NCBI RefSeq assembly: GCF_000012625.1
Contig: NC_007516.1
Span: 1,426,001 to 1,490,000 of the forward strand
Length of the DNA: 64,000 nucleotides
Direction: 5' to 3'
From: Synechococcus sp. CC9605
Lineage (GTDB): Bacteria > Cyanobacteriota > Cyanobacteriia > PCC-6307 > Cyanobiaceae
The notes beneath the pieces were generated by a model. It saw only the letters and a list, made by a program, of their open reading frames with translations. It was not told where the DNA came from and made no database searches. How positions within the stretch are numbered: the first letter of the stretch is position 1; every line of letters starts with the position of its first letter. Shown here one piece after another: positions 32,258-40,726 of the stretch. Both the position numbers and the translations under genes were made by a program.

Positions 32258-32464
32258 TTGACTAACATTGAAGCCTTCGCACACATCATTGACCTCGCTA
32301 ACAGAACGACTGACACGGCCACTTATGAGTATTTAATGAGAGAAGCGCAGGAAATCATGCTCGACAAAAACAAGGAAGATATAGATTATTGTGATTTTAG
32401 ACAATTGGTAGAGGAGCGGCTCGCGAATCAAACACTCAAAACAAAAGAGCAAGGCTGCACATAA
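32258..32464 (+). CDS. Small acidic helical protein, 68 aa
   Basis: The TTG start at 32258 reads MTNIEAFAHIIDLANRTTDT, followed by a helical middle (YLMREAQEIMLDKNKEDIDY) and FRQLVEERLANQTLK. The helical, balanced composition argues for a real gene despite the weak start. It lies alone in AT-rich DNA. No family is recognised. Confidence 0.5.
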   Translation: MTNIEAFAHIIDLANRTTDTATYEYLMREAQEIMLDKNKEDIDYCDFRQLVEERLANQTLKTKEQGCT

Positions 32465-32940
32465 TTGCAGAATGACTAGCACCAATTATTATCATTTTAG
32501 CAGAAAATAGTCAAGACCAAGATATTTAGAATCGCGCCGATTTATAAACAAAAAATAATACTCAAAAAATACACTTATATCAGGCAATCAAGGTAGCATA
32601 ATGCTTGCAGATCAATCCCCCTCAATATAATTACAAACCTCAGGCTTTTTTTAATTAGCATCACTTACACGGGAGTGCATCATTTCAAACGTAGTACTAC
32701 GACATCTGAGCGACATGGTCCTATTCACAACACGAAAATGAGATTGGGCAGTTCACTCCAGCCTGAGCTGTTCAAACAATGATTCTGATCATGTCAGTCT
32801 CATTGGGCGCCATCTGGCTCTTCTTCCCTCCAGGTTCAAGAGCCAGAGTGTCGCTTCAACCAAACCAGAACAATTGATTGGTCTTGTCTTTGCCCATCGA
32901 TAACTGGCGTTGATGTTTTCTACTTCTCACCATCAACACA
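32465..32940. other. AT-rich stretch ending in a repeat-like hairpin
   Basis: The first 300 bases are AT-rich with poly-A tracts and no gene. A 32-codon membrane-like frame starts at about 32779 (MILIMSVSLGAIWLFFPPG) and is not called. At 32801-32850, CATTGGGCGC is followed by the hairpin TCTGGCTCTT/AAGAGCCAGA and then GTCGCTTCAAC. This follows the layout of the repeat array 1 kb upstream and is probably a distant unit. Confidence 0.4.
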
Positions 32941-33126
32941 ATGTCTCAAAAAACATCCCGGTTTTTCAAACTTGATGCATCGGTATTAGAAGCGCAAATG
33001 CGCTGCGGAACGGAATGGCCAATAGGCCTTGTTGATGCAATTGCAGAAGCCCATCGAACCACAGTTGAAAATGTCATTGAGCGTCAACGCGTTTTAAGGT
33101 CAACGGACCCACACGATCATAAATAA
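32941..33126 (+). CDS. Small hypothetical protein, 61 aa
   Basis: ATG 32941 encodes MSQKTSRFFKLDASVLEAQM, then WPIGLVDAIAEAHRTTVENV and a basic end ERQRVLRSTDP. It is soluble and helical. It precedes the broken small membrane gene and the phosphatase gene on the same strand. No family is recognised. Confidence 0.6.
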   Translation: MSQKTSRFFKLDASVLEAQMRCGTEWPIGLVDAIAEAHRTTVENVIERQRVLRSTDPHDHK

Positions 33127-33159
33127 AACGTTTATTTTTGAGATTATTTTAGTTTTCCC

Positions 33160-33351
33160 ATGTCCTTATCAGGATTCGAAATTTCTGTAGGTTGAATCAC
33201 ATCAATTGCACTAACAAGCAGCTTGGTTCTGTTTCTCTACAAAGCATTTGGCGAAAAACAAATGGGCATGAGCAAATCTAAAGAAGGAGTGACAGCCAAA
33301 GCAGCGCCTTCAACTCCTAAACAAGGAACAACAAAACCCTGGCTTTACTGA
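33160..33351 (+). pseudogene. Small membrane-protein gene interrupted by TGA at codon 12
   Basis: From ATG 33160 the frame reads MSLSGFEISVG, then TGA (33193-33195). It continues in the same frame as ITSIALTSSLVLFLYKAFGE, then KQMGMSKSKEGVTAKAAPST and a clean end GTTKPWLY at TGA 33349-33351. Read with Trp at codon 12 it is a natural 63-aa protein with one transmembrane helix and a basic tail. A single base change (TGG to TGA) explains it. A shorter product from the in-frame TTG in SSLVLF is possible. Confidence 0.6.
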
Positions 33352-33382
33352 AAGCAAAGTAAGCACTTCAACCAACAATCTC

Positions 33383-34081
33383 ATGTCTAAAATTTTTATT
33401 CCATTGTTCACTGCATTGCTTTTGAGTGCATGCGGACTCAATAGTGAATCGGGTGTCTCCTCTAATGATGGTGATGCTAAAACCACAGCGGACCAAAATA
33501 CCAAAACACCAAGCATTGGTCTGAGTTCAGAACCGAGTATTGGGAAATCAGTGTTGCTGGCTTCACTCAAGGATGGAGGATATGTCATTTATTTTCGTCA
33601 TGCAACGACGGTGAAGGATTACGCAGACCAAGCTGATCCTCTGATGAGCCTTAATGATTGCAGTTCACAGCGAAAGCTGAGCACTCAGGGCATCAAGGAA
33701 TCCTACGAAATTGGCATGGCATTTGCTGCAAAGGAGATCCCAGTCGGTGAAATTATTGTTAGTGAGTATTGCCGGTCCTGGAAAACAGCAAACCTTGCAT
33801 TTGGAGAATGGACCCAAAAAGATTCCCGTTTAAACTTTTTACCTTATGAGGATTACACCAAAAGTAATGTTGAACTGATGAAAAAGAATGTCATGCCTTT
33901 ATTAACGCGCCCACCTCTACCAGGAACCAACAAAGTCATTATCGGACATGATGATCCTTTTGAAGCCGTGACAGGAATTTATCCTGAACCGCAAGGAATC
34001 GCATACATCCTTCAGCCCGATGGGGGAAAAAGCTTCAAGATCATCGATAGTGTGTTGCCGTCTGAGTGGGCAACACTCTGA
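33383..34081 (+). CDS. Histidine-phosphatase-superfamily lipoprotein, 232 aa
   Basis: A lipoprotein signal with lipobox LLSAC (Cys17) is followed by a Ser/Asp/Lys-rich linker (~18-55) and a phosphatase domain. The catalytic RH(A) is in IYFRHATTVKD (Arg72, His73), with Arg130 in SEYCRSWKTA and His188 in VIIGHDDPF. Members hydrolyse phosphate esters at the envelope. This would be periplasmic-facing and membrane-tethered. Its place between iron-stress genes suggests phosphate or metal-chelate processing, but the substrate cannot be read off. Confidence 0.82.
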   Translation: MSKIFIPLFTALLLSACGLNSESGVSSNDGDAKTTADQNTKTPSIGLSSEPSIGKSVLLASLKDGGYVIYFRHATTVKDYADQADPLMSLNDCSSQRKLSTQGIKESYEIGMAFAAKEIPVGEIIVSEYCRSWKTANLAFGEWTQKDSRLNFLPYEDYTKSNVELMKKNVMPLLTRPPLPGTNKVIIGHDDPFEAVTGIYPEPQGIAYILQPDGGKSFKIIDSVLPSEWATL

Positions 34082-34642
34082 GCAAGACAGCCACTCTGAT
34101 CCTTGATCATTTGACTTGATAGATGTTTAGGATCTAACACTCGATTGATGCGTTGCCAACATTCAAGGCATCGCAGAGTAGGATAATTACCGTGTCGACC
34201 TTGGACGGGTTTCGGCAAATTCAAAGCGATCTATCTCTCGTAGGCAATTCCGGGAGGTAGATTTTTTCAATAGATCTTTAATAAATAAACCATGTGTGGC
34301 TGAAGCATGGTTTGTACGAAGCTGCAAATCATGCAGACCCAAGTACAATACAGAGAGTACTGCATTCTGTGCGCGGGTATATTTGATACAATTCCTGCCA
34401 TCAATTGGCTGCAATCAGATGCCAGATTAACTCTCTTGTCAAAGCAAAATAATTTCATTGGGCAGCTCAAAGAATTCAATCCAGATGATCAAATGATCCA
34501 CATCATTAGATTAAAAACAAAGTACTCGAATCAAATGACTCTTTGACCGGTTAAATATGACTTACCCCTGCAAAGCTATGTAAAAGCAGATTTATTCGAC
34601 AGACAACACTCATTATGTTTTTTATGCCGCATCTTTCTGAAA
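34082..34642. other. Intergenic stretch before isiA with a terminator-like hairpin
   Basis: A stem (GATCTATCTC pairing with GAGGTAGAT with G-U pairs) at about 34228-34260 is followed by TTTTTT, which could end a small RNA begun near 34150 or the phosphatase transcript. A 79-codon plus frame, 34307-34546 (MVCTKLQIMQTQVQYREYCI), is listed separately. The last 90 bases before 34643 are AT-rich and likely contain the isiA promoter. Confidence 0.4.
34307..34546 (+). CDS. Possible small protein upstream of isiA, 79 aa
   Basis: The frame reads MVCTKLQIMQTQVQYREYCI, then FDTIPAINWLQSDARLTLLS and FNPDDQMIHIIRLKTKY. The second half looks like a plausible strand-rich protein. No ribosome-binding site is obvious, and an antisense frame is also open. 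Confidence 0.35.
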   Translation: MVCTKLQIMQTQVQYREYCILCAGIFDTIPAINWLQSDARLTLLSKQNNFIGQLKEFNPDDQMIHIIRLKTKYSNQMTL

Positions 34643-35680
34643 ATGCAGTCTTACGGAAGTTCATCAGTCACTTATGACTGGTGGGCTGGAAATGCAGGAG
34701 TCGCGAAGCGCAGCGGTTCTTTCATTGCAGCCCACGCTGCCCATGCAGGTTTAATCATGTTTTGGGCAGGTGCATTCACCTTGTTTGAGTTGGCCCGTTA
34801 TGACGGAACACTGCCAATGGGAGAACAAGGGCTGATTTTGATTCCACATCTCGCCGGCCTTGGCTTCGGCGTAGGGGAAAGCTCTGTAATCGTTGACCAA
34901 CAACCCCTCATCGCGATCGCAGCATTCCATCTGGTTTCGTCTGCTGTTCTTGGAGCAGCTGGAATCTGGCATACACTTCGAGCTCCCAGGGACCTTTCAG
35001 AGGCTGAAGGCCGCGCCCAAAAGTTTCATTTTGAATGGAGTGATGACAAAAAGCTCACGTTCATCCTGGGGCATCACCTGATTTTTCTCGGCCTGGGTGC
35101 CATTGCCTTCGTTGAATGGGCAAAACGACATGGAATTTACGACAGCGCCATCGGAGCTGTTCGACGGGTTGAACCAAATATTGACCTCGGTATGGTGTGG
35201 AGTTATCAGGCTAATTTTCTTTCCATCAGCAGTCTTGAAGACGTGGTGGGTGGCCATGCTGTTTTGGCCTTCATTCTCACGATTGGTGGTGTTTGGCATA
35301 TCATCTCTAGGCCTTTCGGACCCTTCAAAAAGGTCTTGATCTACAACGGCGAATCGATCCTGTCTTACTCGCTTGCCAGTGTAGCTCTGATGGGATTTGT
35401 GACCGCCATTTGGTGTGCTCAAAACACAACAATTTACCCCGTTGAGTTGTATGGCGATCCGTTGAAATTGAATTTCGCTTTCTCTCCCTATTTCAGCGAC
35501 GCAACTGCTCTTGAGGGTGGTGCCCACTCAGCCCGAGCTTGGCTGGCCAATACGCACTTTTACCTTGCATTCTTTTTCCTGCAAGGACATTTTTGGCATG
35601 CCTTGCGCGGCATGGGCTTTAACTTTAAGCGCGTTTCTGAGGCGCTTGACAACATGGGAAATTCCAAGGTCAGTGCCTGA
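34643..35680 (+). CDS. isiA/pcb: IsiA/Pcb-type chlorophyll-binding antenna protein
   Basis: 345 aa, six transmembrane helices, homologous to the CP43 antenna core but lacking its large lumenal loop. Helix I contains SFIAAHAAHAGLIMFWAG with chlorophyll-ligand His, later helices contain IAAFHLVSSAVLGAAGIWHT, FILGHHLIFLGLGAIAFV and GGHAVLAFILTIGGVWHI, and the C-terminal helix has NTHFYLAFFFLQGHFWHAL. It forms chlorophyll rings around photosystem I under iron stress or serves as a general antenna; context with isiB and idiA favours IsiA. Terminator follows. Confidence 0.93.
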   Translation: MQSYGSSSVTYDWWAGNAGVAKRSGSFIAAHAAHAGLIMFWAGAFTLFELARYDGTLPMGEQGLILIPHLAGLGFGVGESSVIVDQQPLIAIAAFHLVSSAVLGAAGIWHTLRAPRDLSEAEGRAQKFHFEWSDDKKLTFILGHHLIFLGLGAIAFVEWAKRHGIYDSAIGAVRRVEPNIDLGMVWSYQANFLSISSLEDVVGGHAVLAFILTIGGVWHIISRPFGPFKKVLIYNGESILSYSLASVALMGFVTAIWCAQNTTIYPVELYGDPLKLNFAFSPYFSDATALEGGAHSARAWLANTHFYLAFFFLQGHFWHALRGMGFNFKRVSEALDNMGNSKVSA

Positions 35681-35701
35681 TTGATCTGCCTTTGCTGATG
35701 C

Positions 35702-35741
35702 ACCCCTCATCTCATTGAGATGGGGGGTTTCTTTATTTTTT
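35702..35741 (+). terminator. Rho-independent terminator of isiA
   Basis: A long stem (CCCCTCATCTC / GAGATGGGGGG) with an ATT loop is followed by TTTCTTTATTTTTT. Confidence 0.8.
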
Positions 35742-35867
35742 GCCATTCAGGCAAATATCCACTACAGCAGCCCCAGTACATGAAAAACGGCAAGGGAGCG
35801 CAGACAAAGAAGCCTTTAGCAGCGGTCAGCCTCGATTGACCTCGAATCCAATGAAAGGACCCTTGGC

Positions 35868-37454
35868 TCAGAACACAAATGTCGTCTTGATCAGACCGCC
35901 CAGTTGCTGGAAGGTTGAACCATTCGGTGTGAGCTCACCCATCGGTCGCGACAGATAGAACAGCGCCGGGGTGACGCTGATGTTGTCGGTCACTTGGAAC
36001 TGATACCACCACTCCCAGATGAACTGGCCATCGGCAGCCGTGTCGCCACCACGCAGATCCGTCGCAAAAACAGGCTGGCCCACAGCCATTCCGGCGTTGT
36101 TCCCTGCCATCAACATATCGCTCCATTCCAGTCCAGCCCTCCAGGACTGACTGGTGCTGACCTGGCCCTTGCGCTGGGTGTCGGATTGATTGATGCCCCA
36201 ACCGAGCGACAGCGAAGGAAGCCAACCGCTCTCCAACGGCTGCCAGAAACCACCGAGGCCATAGGCGTGGGTCTCGCCCCGATCACTGAAGCGATCACTG
36301 GCGAAGGGTGTGGCATACACGATCAGGTCTTGACCGTTCTGAACCTTTGAATACAGGGCAGCAACACCCCAGTTCTCACCCTCCCAACCCAGCTGCAGGG
36401 TGCCGGTCCCTCCCGCATCGTCGGTGGCGAAACCACCGGAACGGGTGTCGCTTAATGCACCATTGGCCGCCACATAGTTGGCCGACGCGCGAGCTCCACT
36501 TTCCGCGGCCCAGCTGATGCCCACGCCCGCACCTTTGTTTTTGTTGTAGGCCCCCGGAGCTCCATTCACCGTGAGCACATCAAGGATCGGATCACTGGGA
36601 TAGACGCTGGGCCAGATCGCGAGCATGTCCTCCTGGCCAACAATCGGGCCGGTGGTGATGGTGATCTCATCTCCCAACGGGAAGGTATAGAAGAGTTTGT
36701 CGATCGCCACCAGATTGGGGCGATCACCCTCCTGAAAAGCAGTTTCCAAGATGGCGAGGCCCGACGGCCCTCCACTGCCGAAGACGTTGCCGTCTCCGTC
36801 GAAGTTGCCGCCACGCAACACCGTGGTCAATTGATCCTTGCCGGTGAAGGAGGTGGCCAACCCCAGCTGAAGGTCGTAGTTGAACGTGGTGCCGCCCAAC
36901 GCTTCATTGCTCTGGGAACGCAGCCGGGACGCGGATCCCTTAAAGCAGCTGGCTCCGAACACCCAGGTGGCTTGTCCATTGAGTTTGGTGGTGGTTGAGA
37001 ACTGGGTGGCTTCCAGTTCGCCGACGCGGGCCTCGAGGCCGTCAACGCGACCCTTGAGGATGGCCAGCTCGGTTTCGAATTCCTTGAGCAGACGACGCAG
37101 CTCGTCGGTCACTTCGGTGATCCGGTCGAGGCAGGCGTTAAGCAGGGCAGCCGCTTCGTAGCGGGTCATCGCCCGGTTGCCACGGAAGGTGCCGTTGGGG
37201 TAGCCGGCGACGCAGCCGTAGGTCTCCACCAGGTTGGCCAGAGCCTGATAGGCCCAGTCGGTGGGGTAAACGTCAGAGAATTGGGTAACGCTGGTGACCT
37301 GATCAAGGCTGTTGCCACTGGCAGTAGCCGCGTAATCAGAAACGTCGTTGATGTTCAGCTCGGCGGCATTGGCTGCTGGGCTGTTGACAACAGCCAAAGG
37401 GGCCAGAAGGCCAAGGGCAGCAGGAGCCACCAGCAGTTGCCAAACAAGCGTCAT
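35868..37454 (-). CDS. som: Som-type outer-membrane porin with SLH domain (right copy)
   Basis: 528 aa from ATG 37454, with signal peptide VAPAALGLLAPLAVVNSPAA. The SLH domain and coiled coil are nearly the same as those of the porin at 19936, but the beta-barrel is different (for example TWVFGASCFKGSASRLRSQS and QLGWEGENWGVAALYSKVQN), so the two pores probably differ in selectivity. It ends KTTFVF with terminal Phe. It is transcribed towards isiA, inverted relative to the left copy. No terminator with a T-run was seen after it. Confidence 0.9.
   Translation of the reverse strand: MTLVWQLLVAPAALGLLAPLAVVNSPAANAAELNINDVSDYAATASGNSLDQVTSVTQFSDVYPTDWAYQALANLVETYGCVAGYPNGTFRGNRAMTRYEAAALLNACLDRITEVTDELRRLLKEFETELAILKGRVDGLEARVGELEATQFSTTTKLNGQATWVFGASCFKGSASRLRSQSNEALGGTTFNYDLQLGLATSFTGKDQLTTVLRGGNFDGDGNVFGSGGPSGLAILETAFQEGDRPNLVAIDKLFYTFPLGDEITITTGPIVGQEDMLAIWPSVYPSDPILDVLTVNGAPGAYNKNKGAGVGISWAAESGARASANYVAANGALSDTRSGGFATDDAGGTGTLQLGWEGENWGVAALYSKVQNGQDLIVYATPFASDRFSDRGETHAYGLGGFWQPLESGWLPSLSLGWGINQSDTQRKGQVSTSQSWRAGLEWSDMLMAGNNAGMAVGQPVFATDLRGGDTAADGQFIWEWWYQFQVTDNISVTPALFYLSRPMGELTPNGSTFQQLGGLIKTTFVF
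36984..37304 (-). repeat. Right arm of the 321-bp inverted repeat
   Basis: Reverse complement of 20050-20370 with about 8 differences, all synonymous. With the left arm it brackets the iron-stress genes. Confidence 0.9.
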
Positions 37455-37532
37455 GGGTCGAGGGCGATTTGCCCATGACGCAACATCCGTCTCTAGGCGT
37501 CAAGCCATCTGGGCAAGACGCAACAAGAGGTT

Positions 37533-38165
37533 TCAGTCGATCAGGGCAACCCAGGCGAAGGCCATACCGATGCCCATCCAGATGCCGGCACCAAGCCGTT
37601 GCCCCTGGGAGCCGAGGCGCTCAACCAGGGTCTTGGACCAGTTGCTCACCACCAGCAGCAGTGCGCCTTGGCCAATCAACAAGCCCAGGAAATAGGTGAA
37701 CAGCGGGGTGGGTTCCGCTCCAACGATGGTGCTACCGAGCAGAAAACCGTGCAGGGCCACCAGCGGCAGCAACCAACGGGAGGAGGCCACGGTGAGAGCC
37801 ATCAAACCCTCCACCACCAGGCTGAGGGAGACCATGGCCTCCGCCCAGGGAGCCACGGCATCCGGCAGGGGAATGAACTGCGACAGAACACTGCCGCCCA
37901 GGCCAGCAGCCAGCAGAGGAATCACCCAGGCGCGGGGACGTTGCAGGCCGATGAAGGCGATGGCCAGCAGAAACAGGAGATGGTCGGGACCCAGCAGCGG
38001 GTGACCAACGCCACTGAGTAATCCCTGCAGGGGGGTGAGGGCAGCGCTGTCGCCCATGCCAAAGGGGTGGTGGGCGAAAGCCGGACTGGCTAGGAGAAGA
38101 ACCGCCAGAAGCGAAGGGCCGGCGATCCGCAGCGGCCTGCGCAGGGCCAGTGGCAAAGAATTCAA
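37533..38165 (-). CDS. hupE: HupE/UreJ family nickel/cobalt transporter, 210 aa
   Basis: Inner-membrane permease for nickel or cobalt. A signal-like first helix ends in a His-containing motif (SPAFAHHPFGMGD), then the family hallmark GVGHPLLGPDHLLFLLAIAF (HPxxGxDH) with metal-binding His and Asp. Five further helices follow (for example PLLAAGLGGSVLSQFIPLP, WLLPLVALHGFLLGSTIVG). A cobalamin riboswitch lies directly upstream, so cobalt is the likely substrate. It is transcribed alone. Confidence 0.88.
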   Translation of the reverse strand: MNSLPLALRRPLRIAGPSLLAVLLLASPAFAHHPFGMGDSAALTPLQGLLSGVGHPLLGPDHLLFLLAIAFIGLQRPRAWVIPLLAAGLGGSVLSQFIPLPDAVAPWAEAMVSLSLVVEGLMALTVASSRWLLPLVALHGFLLGSTIVGAEPTPLFTYFLGLLIGQGALLLVVSNWSKTLVERLGSQGQRLGAGIWMGIGMAFAWVALID

Positions 38166-38189
38166 AAGTCGATCCTCGTCGGTTTGATC

Positions 38190-38305
38190 TGGCGGGCGTT
38201 CTGACTGACGTGGGCGGAGGGCCGACGTTTCACAGCTGCGGGACAGCGGCAGATTTTCACTGCTCTTTCCCCGTTTCCTTCAGCGGCTGTTCCCCGCTGA
38301 AACCA
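38190..38305 (-). promoter_or_regulatory. Cobalamin riboswitch upstream of hupE
   Basis: Read on the minus strand, the core elements follow in order: GGAACAGCCGCTGAAGGAAA, CGGGGAAAGAGC, GTGAAAATCTGCCGCTGTCC, CGCAGCTGTGAAA and, nearest the gene, CAGAACGCCCGCC. These match the adenosylcobalamin-riboswitch core (the B12 box with GCTGTCCCGCAGCTGTGAA). It ends about 25 bases before hupE. High cobalamin should shut off expression. Confidence 0.88.
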
Positions 38306-38349
38306 GCACCCCACCCTACCGGCGCCTGGCCGTCCCGCCTGACCAACAA

Positions 38350-38601
38350 TCATTCGGCCTGTGGCGGTGCATCGGCAAGGTCGGTGGTGTGGAAATTCCA
38401 GCGATCACCGTCTTCCAGCCAGAGCTCCCAGGCCAGGCGGCGGCCGCTCCGTTTCAGTCGCAGCTGGCCGCCAAAACCCGCCGGAGAGGGCTGATAGAGC
38501 TCGGTAATGTCGTCAACAGGGGCTCCATCCCGGGTGAACACCTGCTCCACCTGTTCACCAAGCCGGGCCGTCAGGTCGCTGCGCAGCTCTTCAACCGTCA
38601 C
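38350..38601 (-). CDS. Hypothetical protein, 83 aa
   Basis: Coupled to the upstream gene by a 4-base ATGA overlap. The N-terminal helix (MTVEELRSDLTARLGEQVEQ) is followed by beta strands (GGQLRLKRSGRRLAWELWLE, then DRWNFHTTD). Small conserved proteins of this type are common in the lineage, but no domain is recognised. The riboswitch and hupE follow downstream. Confidence 0.6.
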   Translation of the reverse strand: MTVEELRSDLTARLGEQVEQVFTRDGAPVDDITELYQPSPAGFGGQLRLKRSGRRLAWELWLEDGDRWNFHTTDLADAPPQAE

Positions 38602-38906
38602 GCCGGCTGGCTCGAGAAATCGAGCACCAGATCGCCGACGTCATCCCGGCTGATCTGGAAACCGAAGCCATCAACGGTGCCGGTCCACAGGCCTGTATCG
38701 AGATCGGCCTCGATCCCCTCCAGCTGCTCCACCTTGTGATCGAAGAGCAGCCCGAAGCAATGGGCCGCGACCTGGGCGGCCTGGGACGCATCCATGTCAT
38801 CGAGTTCGTGGGCTTCCACCGGACACCCATCGAGCAGTTCGGCATCGATGACGTTGCCGGACCCAACGTCCTCCACAAGAGCTTGCAAGCCAGCCAGATC
38901 GTTCAT
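38598..38906 (-). CDS. Acidic hypothetical protein, 102 aa
   Basis: The N-terminal helix (MNDLAGLQALVEDVGSGNVI) is followed by an acidic middle (HELDDMDASQAAQVAAH) and a beta-rich end (GLWTGTVDGFGFQISRDDVG). It has no signal peptide or Cys cluster. It overlaps the next gene by 4 bases and forms a pair with it, 34 bases after rsmE in the same direction. No family is recognised. Confidence 0.6.
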   Translation of the reverse strand: MNDLAGLQALVEDVGSGNVIDAELLDGCPVEAHELDDMDASQAAQVAAHCFGLLFDHKVEQLEGIEADLDTGLWTGTVDGFGFQISRDDVGDLVLDFSSQPA

Positions 38907-38940
38907 TGCCTTCGCCGTTGAAGCAACACACGCAACACCA

Positions 38941-39645
38941 TCATCCCTGGGCCAGAGCGGCGGTGAGGGCCGTGTCCACGCTCAAGGTGCGCGATCCCAG
39001 ATGCACGGGCTGCGCGATCACCTCCTGGGCCAATTCCAGTTCAAACGGAACAAAACCGCCCTCGGGCCCCACCATCACCACGGCCGTCCCCCTTGGGGTG
39101 TCGCGCAAGGGAAGGGATGCCCCCATCTGGGCCATCCAGCAGGGCCGTCCAGCACAAAGATCCTTGAGCTGGTCTTCGACGAAGGGGCGAAAGCGCCTGT
39201 GCTGATGCACCCGGGGCGCCACCGTGTCGCTGGCGCGCTCCATCCCAGCAAGCAGCGCATCGTTCACCTTCTCTGGTGCGAGCAAAGGCGATTGCCAATA
39301 GCTCTTTTCAACCCGAGCGCAGTTGATCAGGTGAAGGTTTGCCACCCCGAATTCGGCCACGGTGCGGAACAGACGTCGCAGCACCTTGGGCCTTGGCAGA
39401 GCCAGAACAATGTCGAACCGATGGCGGGGCGGCGGTGGCTGGTTGAGCTCCACCTCCAGCACCACTGCATCTGCATCGAGCGCGCAGATGCGGCCCTGGC
39501 CGAGATCGCCACCTAGCTCACCAACCAGGATGCTGTCGCCCACCGCAGCCCGAAGCACCGAACGGATGTGATCCGCCCGCCGATCCACAAGACGAACTTT
39601 CCGTTCATCCAGCCAATCCGAACGGTTCAGAACAACGATATTCAT
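38941..39645 (-). CDS. rsmE: 16S rRNA m3U1498 methyltransferase RsmE
   Basis: SPOUT-class methyltransferase, 234 aa. The N-terminal PUA-like part (RADHIRSVLRAAVGDSILVG) is followed by the SPOUT core with ALPRPKVLRRLFRTVAEFGV, the SAM-binding knot VMVGPEGGFVPFELELAQEV, and HLGSRTLSVDTALTAALA at the end. All are in family order with normal length. It is a housekeeping gene at the head of a probable minus-strand unit with the next two small genes. Confidence 0.9.
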   Translation of the reverse strand: MNIVVLNRSDWLDERKVRLVDRRADHIRSVLRAAVGDSILVGELGGDLGQGRICALDADAVVLEVELNQPPPPRHRFDIVLALPRPKVLRRLFRTVAEFGVANLHLINCARVEKSYWQSPLLAPEKVNDALLAGMERASDTVAPRVHQHRRFRPFVEDQLKDLCAGRPCWMAQMGASLPLRDTPRGTAVVMVGPEGGFVPFELELAQEVIAQPVHLGSRTLSVDTALTAALAQG

Positions 39646-39726
39646 GGCTGGATCTCTGGGAGCAACACCACGCCGTCGCCAACAGATCCGTCAGTTCAGC
39701 ACAACAATCCCCGCGGCCCACAATCC

Positions 39727-40032
39727 TCAGCAGTGTTCGAACACCCCGGGGATCAACTCCCGCTCGCGGCGCGACTGAAACTCAGCGTCGGCAGCACGCA
39801 GCGCCGCAGGATCATCCTGGAACCAGCAGCCATAAAGAAGATTCAGGATCCGATCCACATCGAGATCACGATCAGCCACGTCCTGCCAGAGGCGTTGGCT
39901 TAATTCGGCATCAGCCAGCTGAAATTGAGCCTGGGCCAGACGTCGGGCTGCGTCGAAATGGGCCGGTTGCAACTGCCGCGACGGTGAGTCGTACTGAAGC
40001 AACCGTCCCTGGATCGTTTGGAGCAAGCCCAT
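39727..40032 (-). CDS. Hypothetical protein, 101 aa
   Basis: A helical protein (LLQYDSPSRQLQPAHFDAAR, RLAQAQFQLADAELSQRLWQ) with an Arg/Glu-rich end. The composition is typical of a real soluble protein. It lies 81 bases upstream of rsmE, same strand. No domain is recognised. Confidence 0.65.
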   Translation of the reverse strand: MGLLQTIQGRLLQYDSPSRQLQPAHFDAARRLAQAQFQLADAELSQRLWQDVADRDLDVDRILNLLYGCWFQDDPAALRAADAEFQSRRERELIPGVFEHC

Positions 40033-40142
40033 GCCATCAGCTTTGCTGCATTCAGATTGAATCCGCAGATGCCGATCGACAATGGGTCCTCATGCTGATT
40101 CTCAAAAAACGGGCCTAAGTTCGATTTAGATGCCTTGCCGTG

Positions 40143-40646
40143 ATGCCCCCTGAGCGTCAGAGGCAAGTTGCAGCAGGCCTGCTGATATTGGGTGCCGTAG
40201 CTGCGATCCTTCTGCCGTTCATTTCAGCGACGCTTCTCACCCTTGCGCTTGGTGGGATTGCCTTCTCCGCAGGGGTGAGTCAACTGCTGCGACTCGGCCA
40301 AGACCAGGCCGGTGGCAAGTTGTTTCGTCTGCTTTCCGCCCTGCTTTACATCGGCGGGGCGCTGTTCATCCTGATTGACCCCATCAAAGGAGAAATCAGC
40401 CTGACCCTCTTCGCCGGGGTTGTGGTGTTGGTGGAGGGAATCATGGAACTGGCGGCGGGGGCCACTTCAAAAGCGCCGATGGCCGGACTTGTGCTGCTCG
40501 ATGGCTTGCTCTCCGCAGGCATCGGCCTGCTGTTGGTGCTCAAGTGGCCCAGTGACAGCGTCTGGGCTCTGGGAACACTCTTCGATATGACCCTATTCTC
40601 ATCGGCCCTGAAACTTCTGCAGAAGCCCAGTGGAGCAATTGTCTGA
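40143..40646 (+). CDS. HdeD-type membrane protein, 167 aa
   Basis: Six hydrophobic segments arranged as in the HdeD/DUF308 family (AGLLILGAVAAILLPFISAT, LTLALGGIAFSAGVSQLLRL, then LLYIGGALFILIDPIKGEIS). The IDPxxG turn between helices is a family feature. The role is unknown (acid-stress-related in enterobacteria). ATG 40143 is used; a GTG three bases before it is open. Confidence 0.78.
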   Translation: MPPERQRQVAAGLLILGAVAAILLPFISATLLTLALGGIAFSAGVSQLLRLGQDQAGGKLFRLLSALLYIGGALFILIDPIKGEISLTLFAGVVVLVEGIMELAAGATSKAPMAGLVLLDGLLSAGIGLLLVLKWPSDSVWALGTLFDMTLFSSALKLLQKPSGAIV

Positions 40647-40726
40647 ATCAGACTTTTTATCTTCGCAAGGGGAAAACTTGAACATTGGGGTCAGGTTGAT
40701 CCATCCCAACATCGCTTAAAGAGCAT

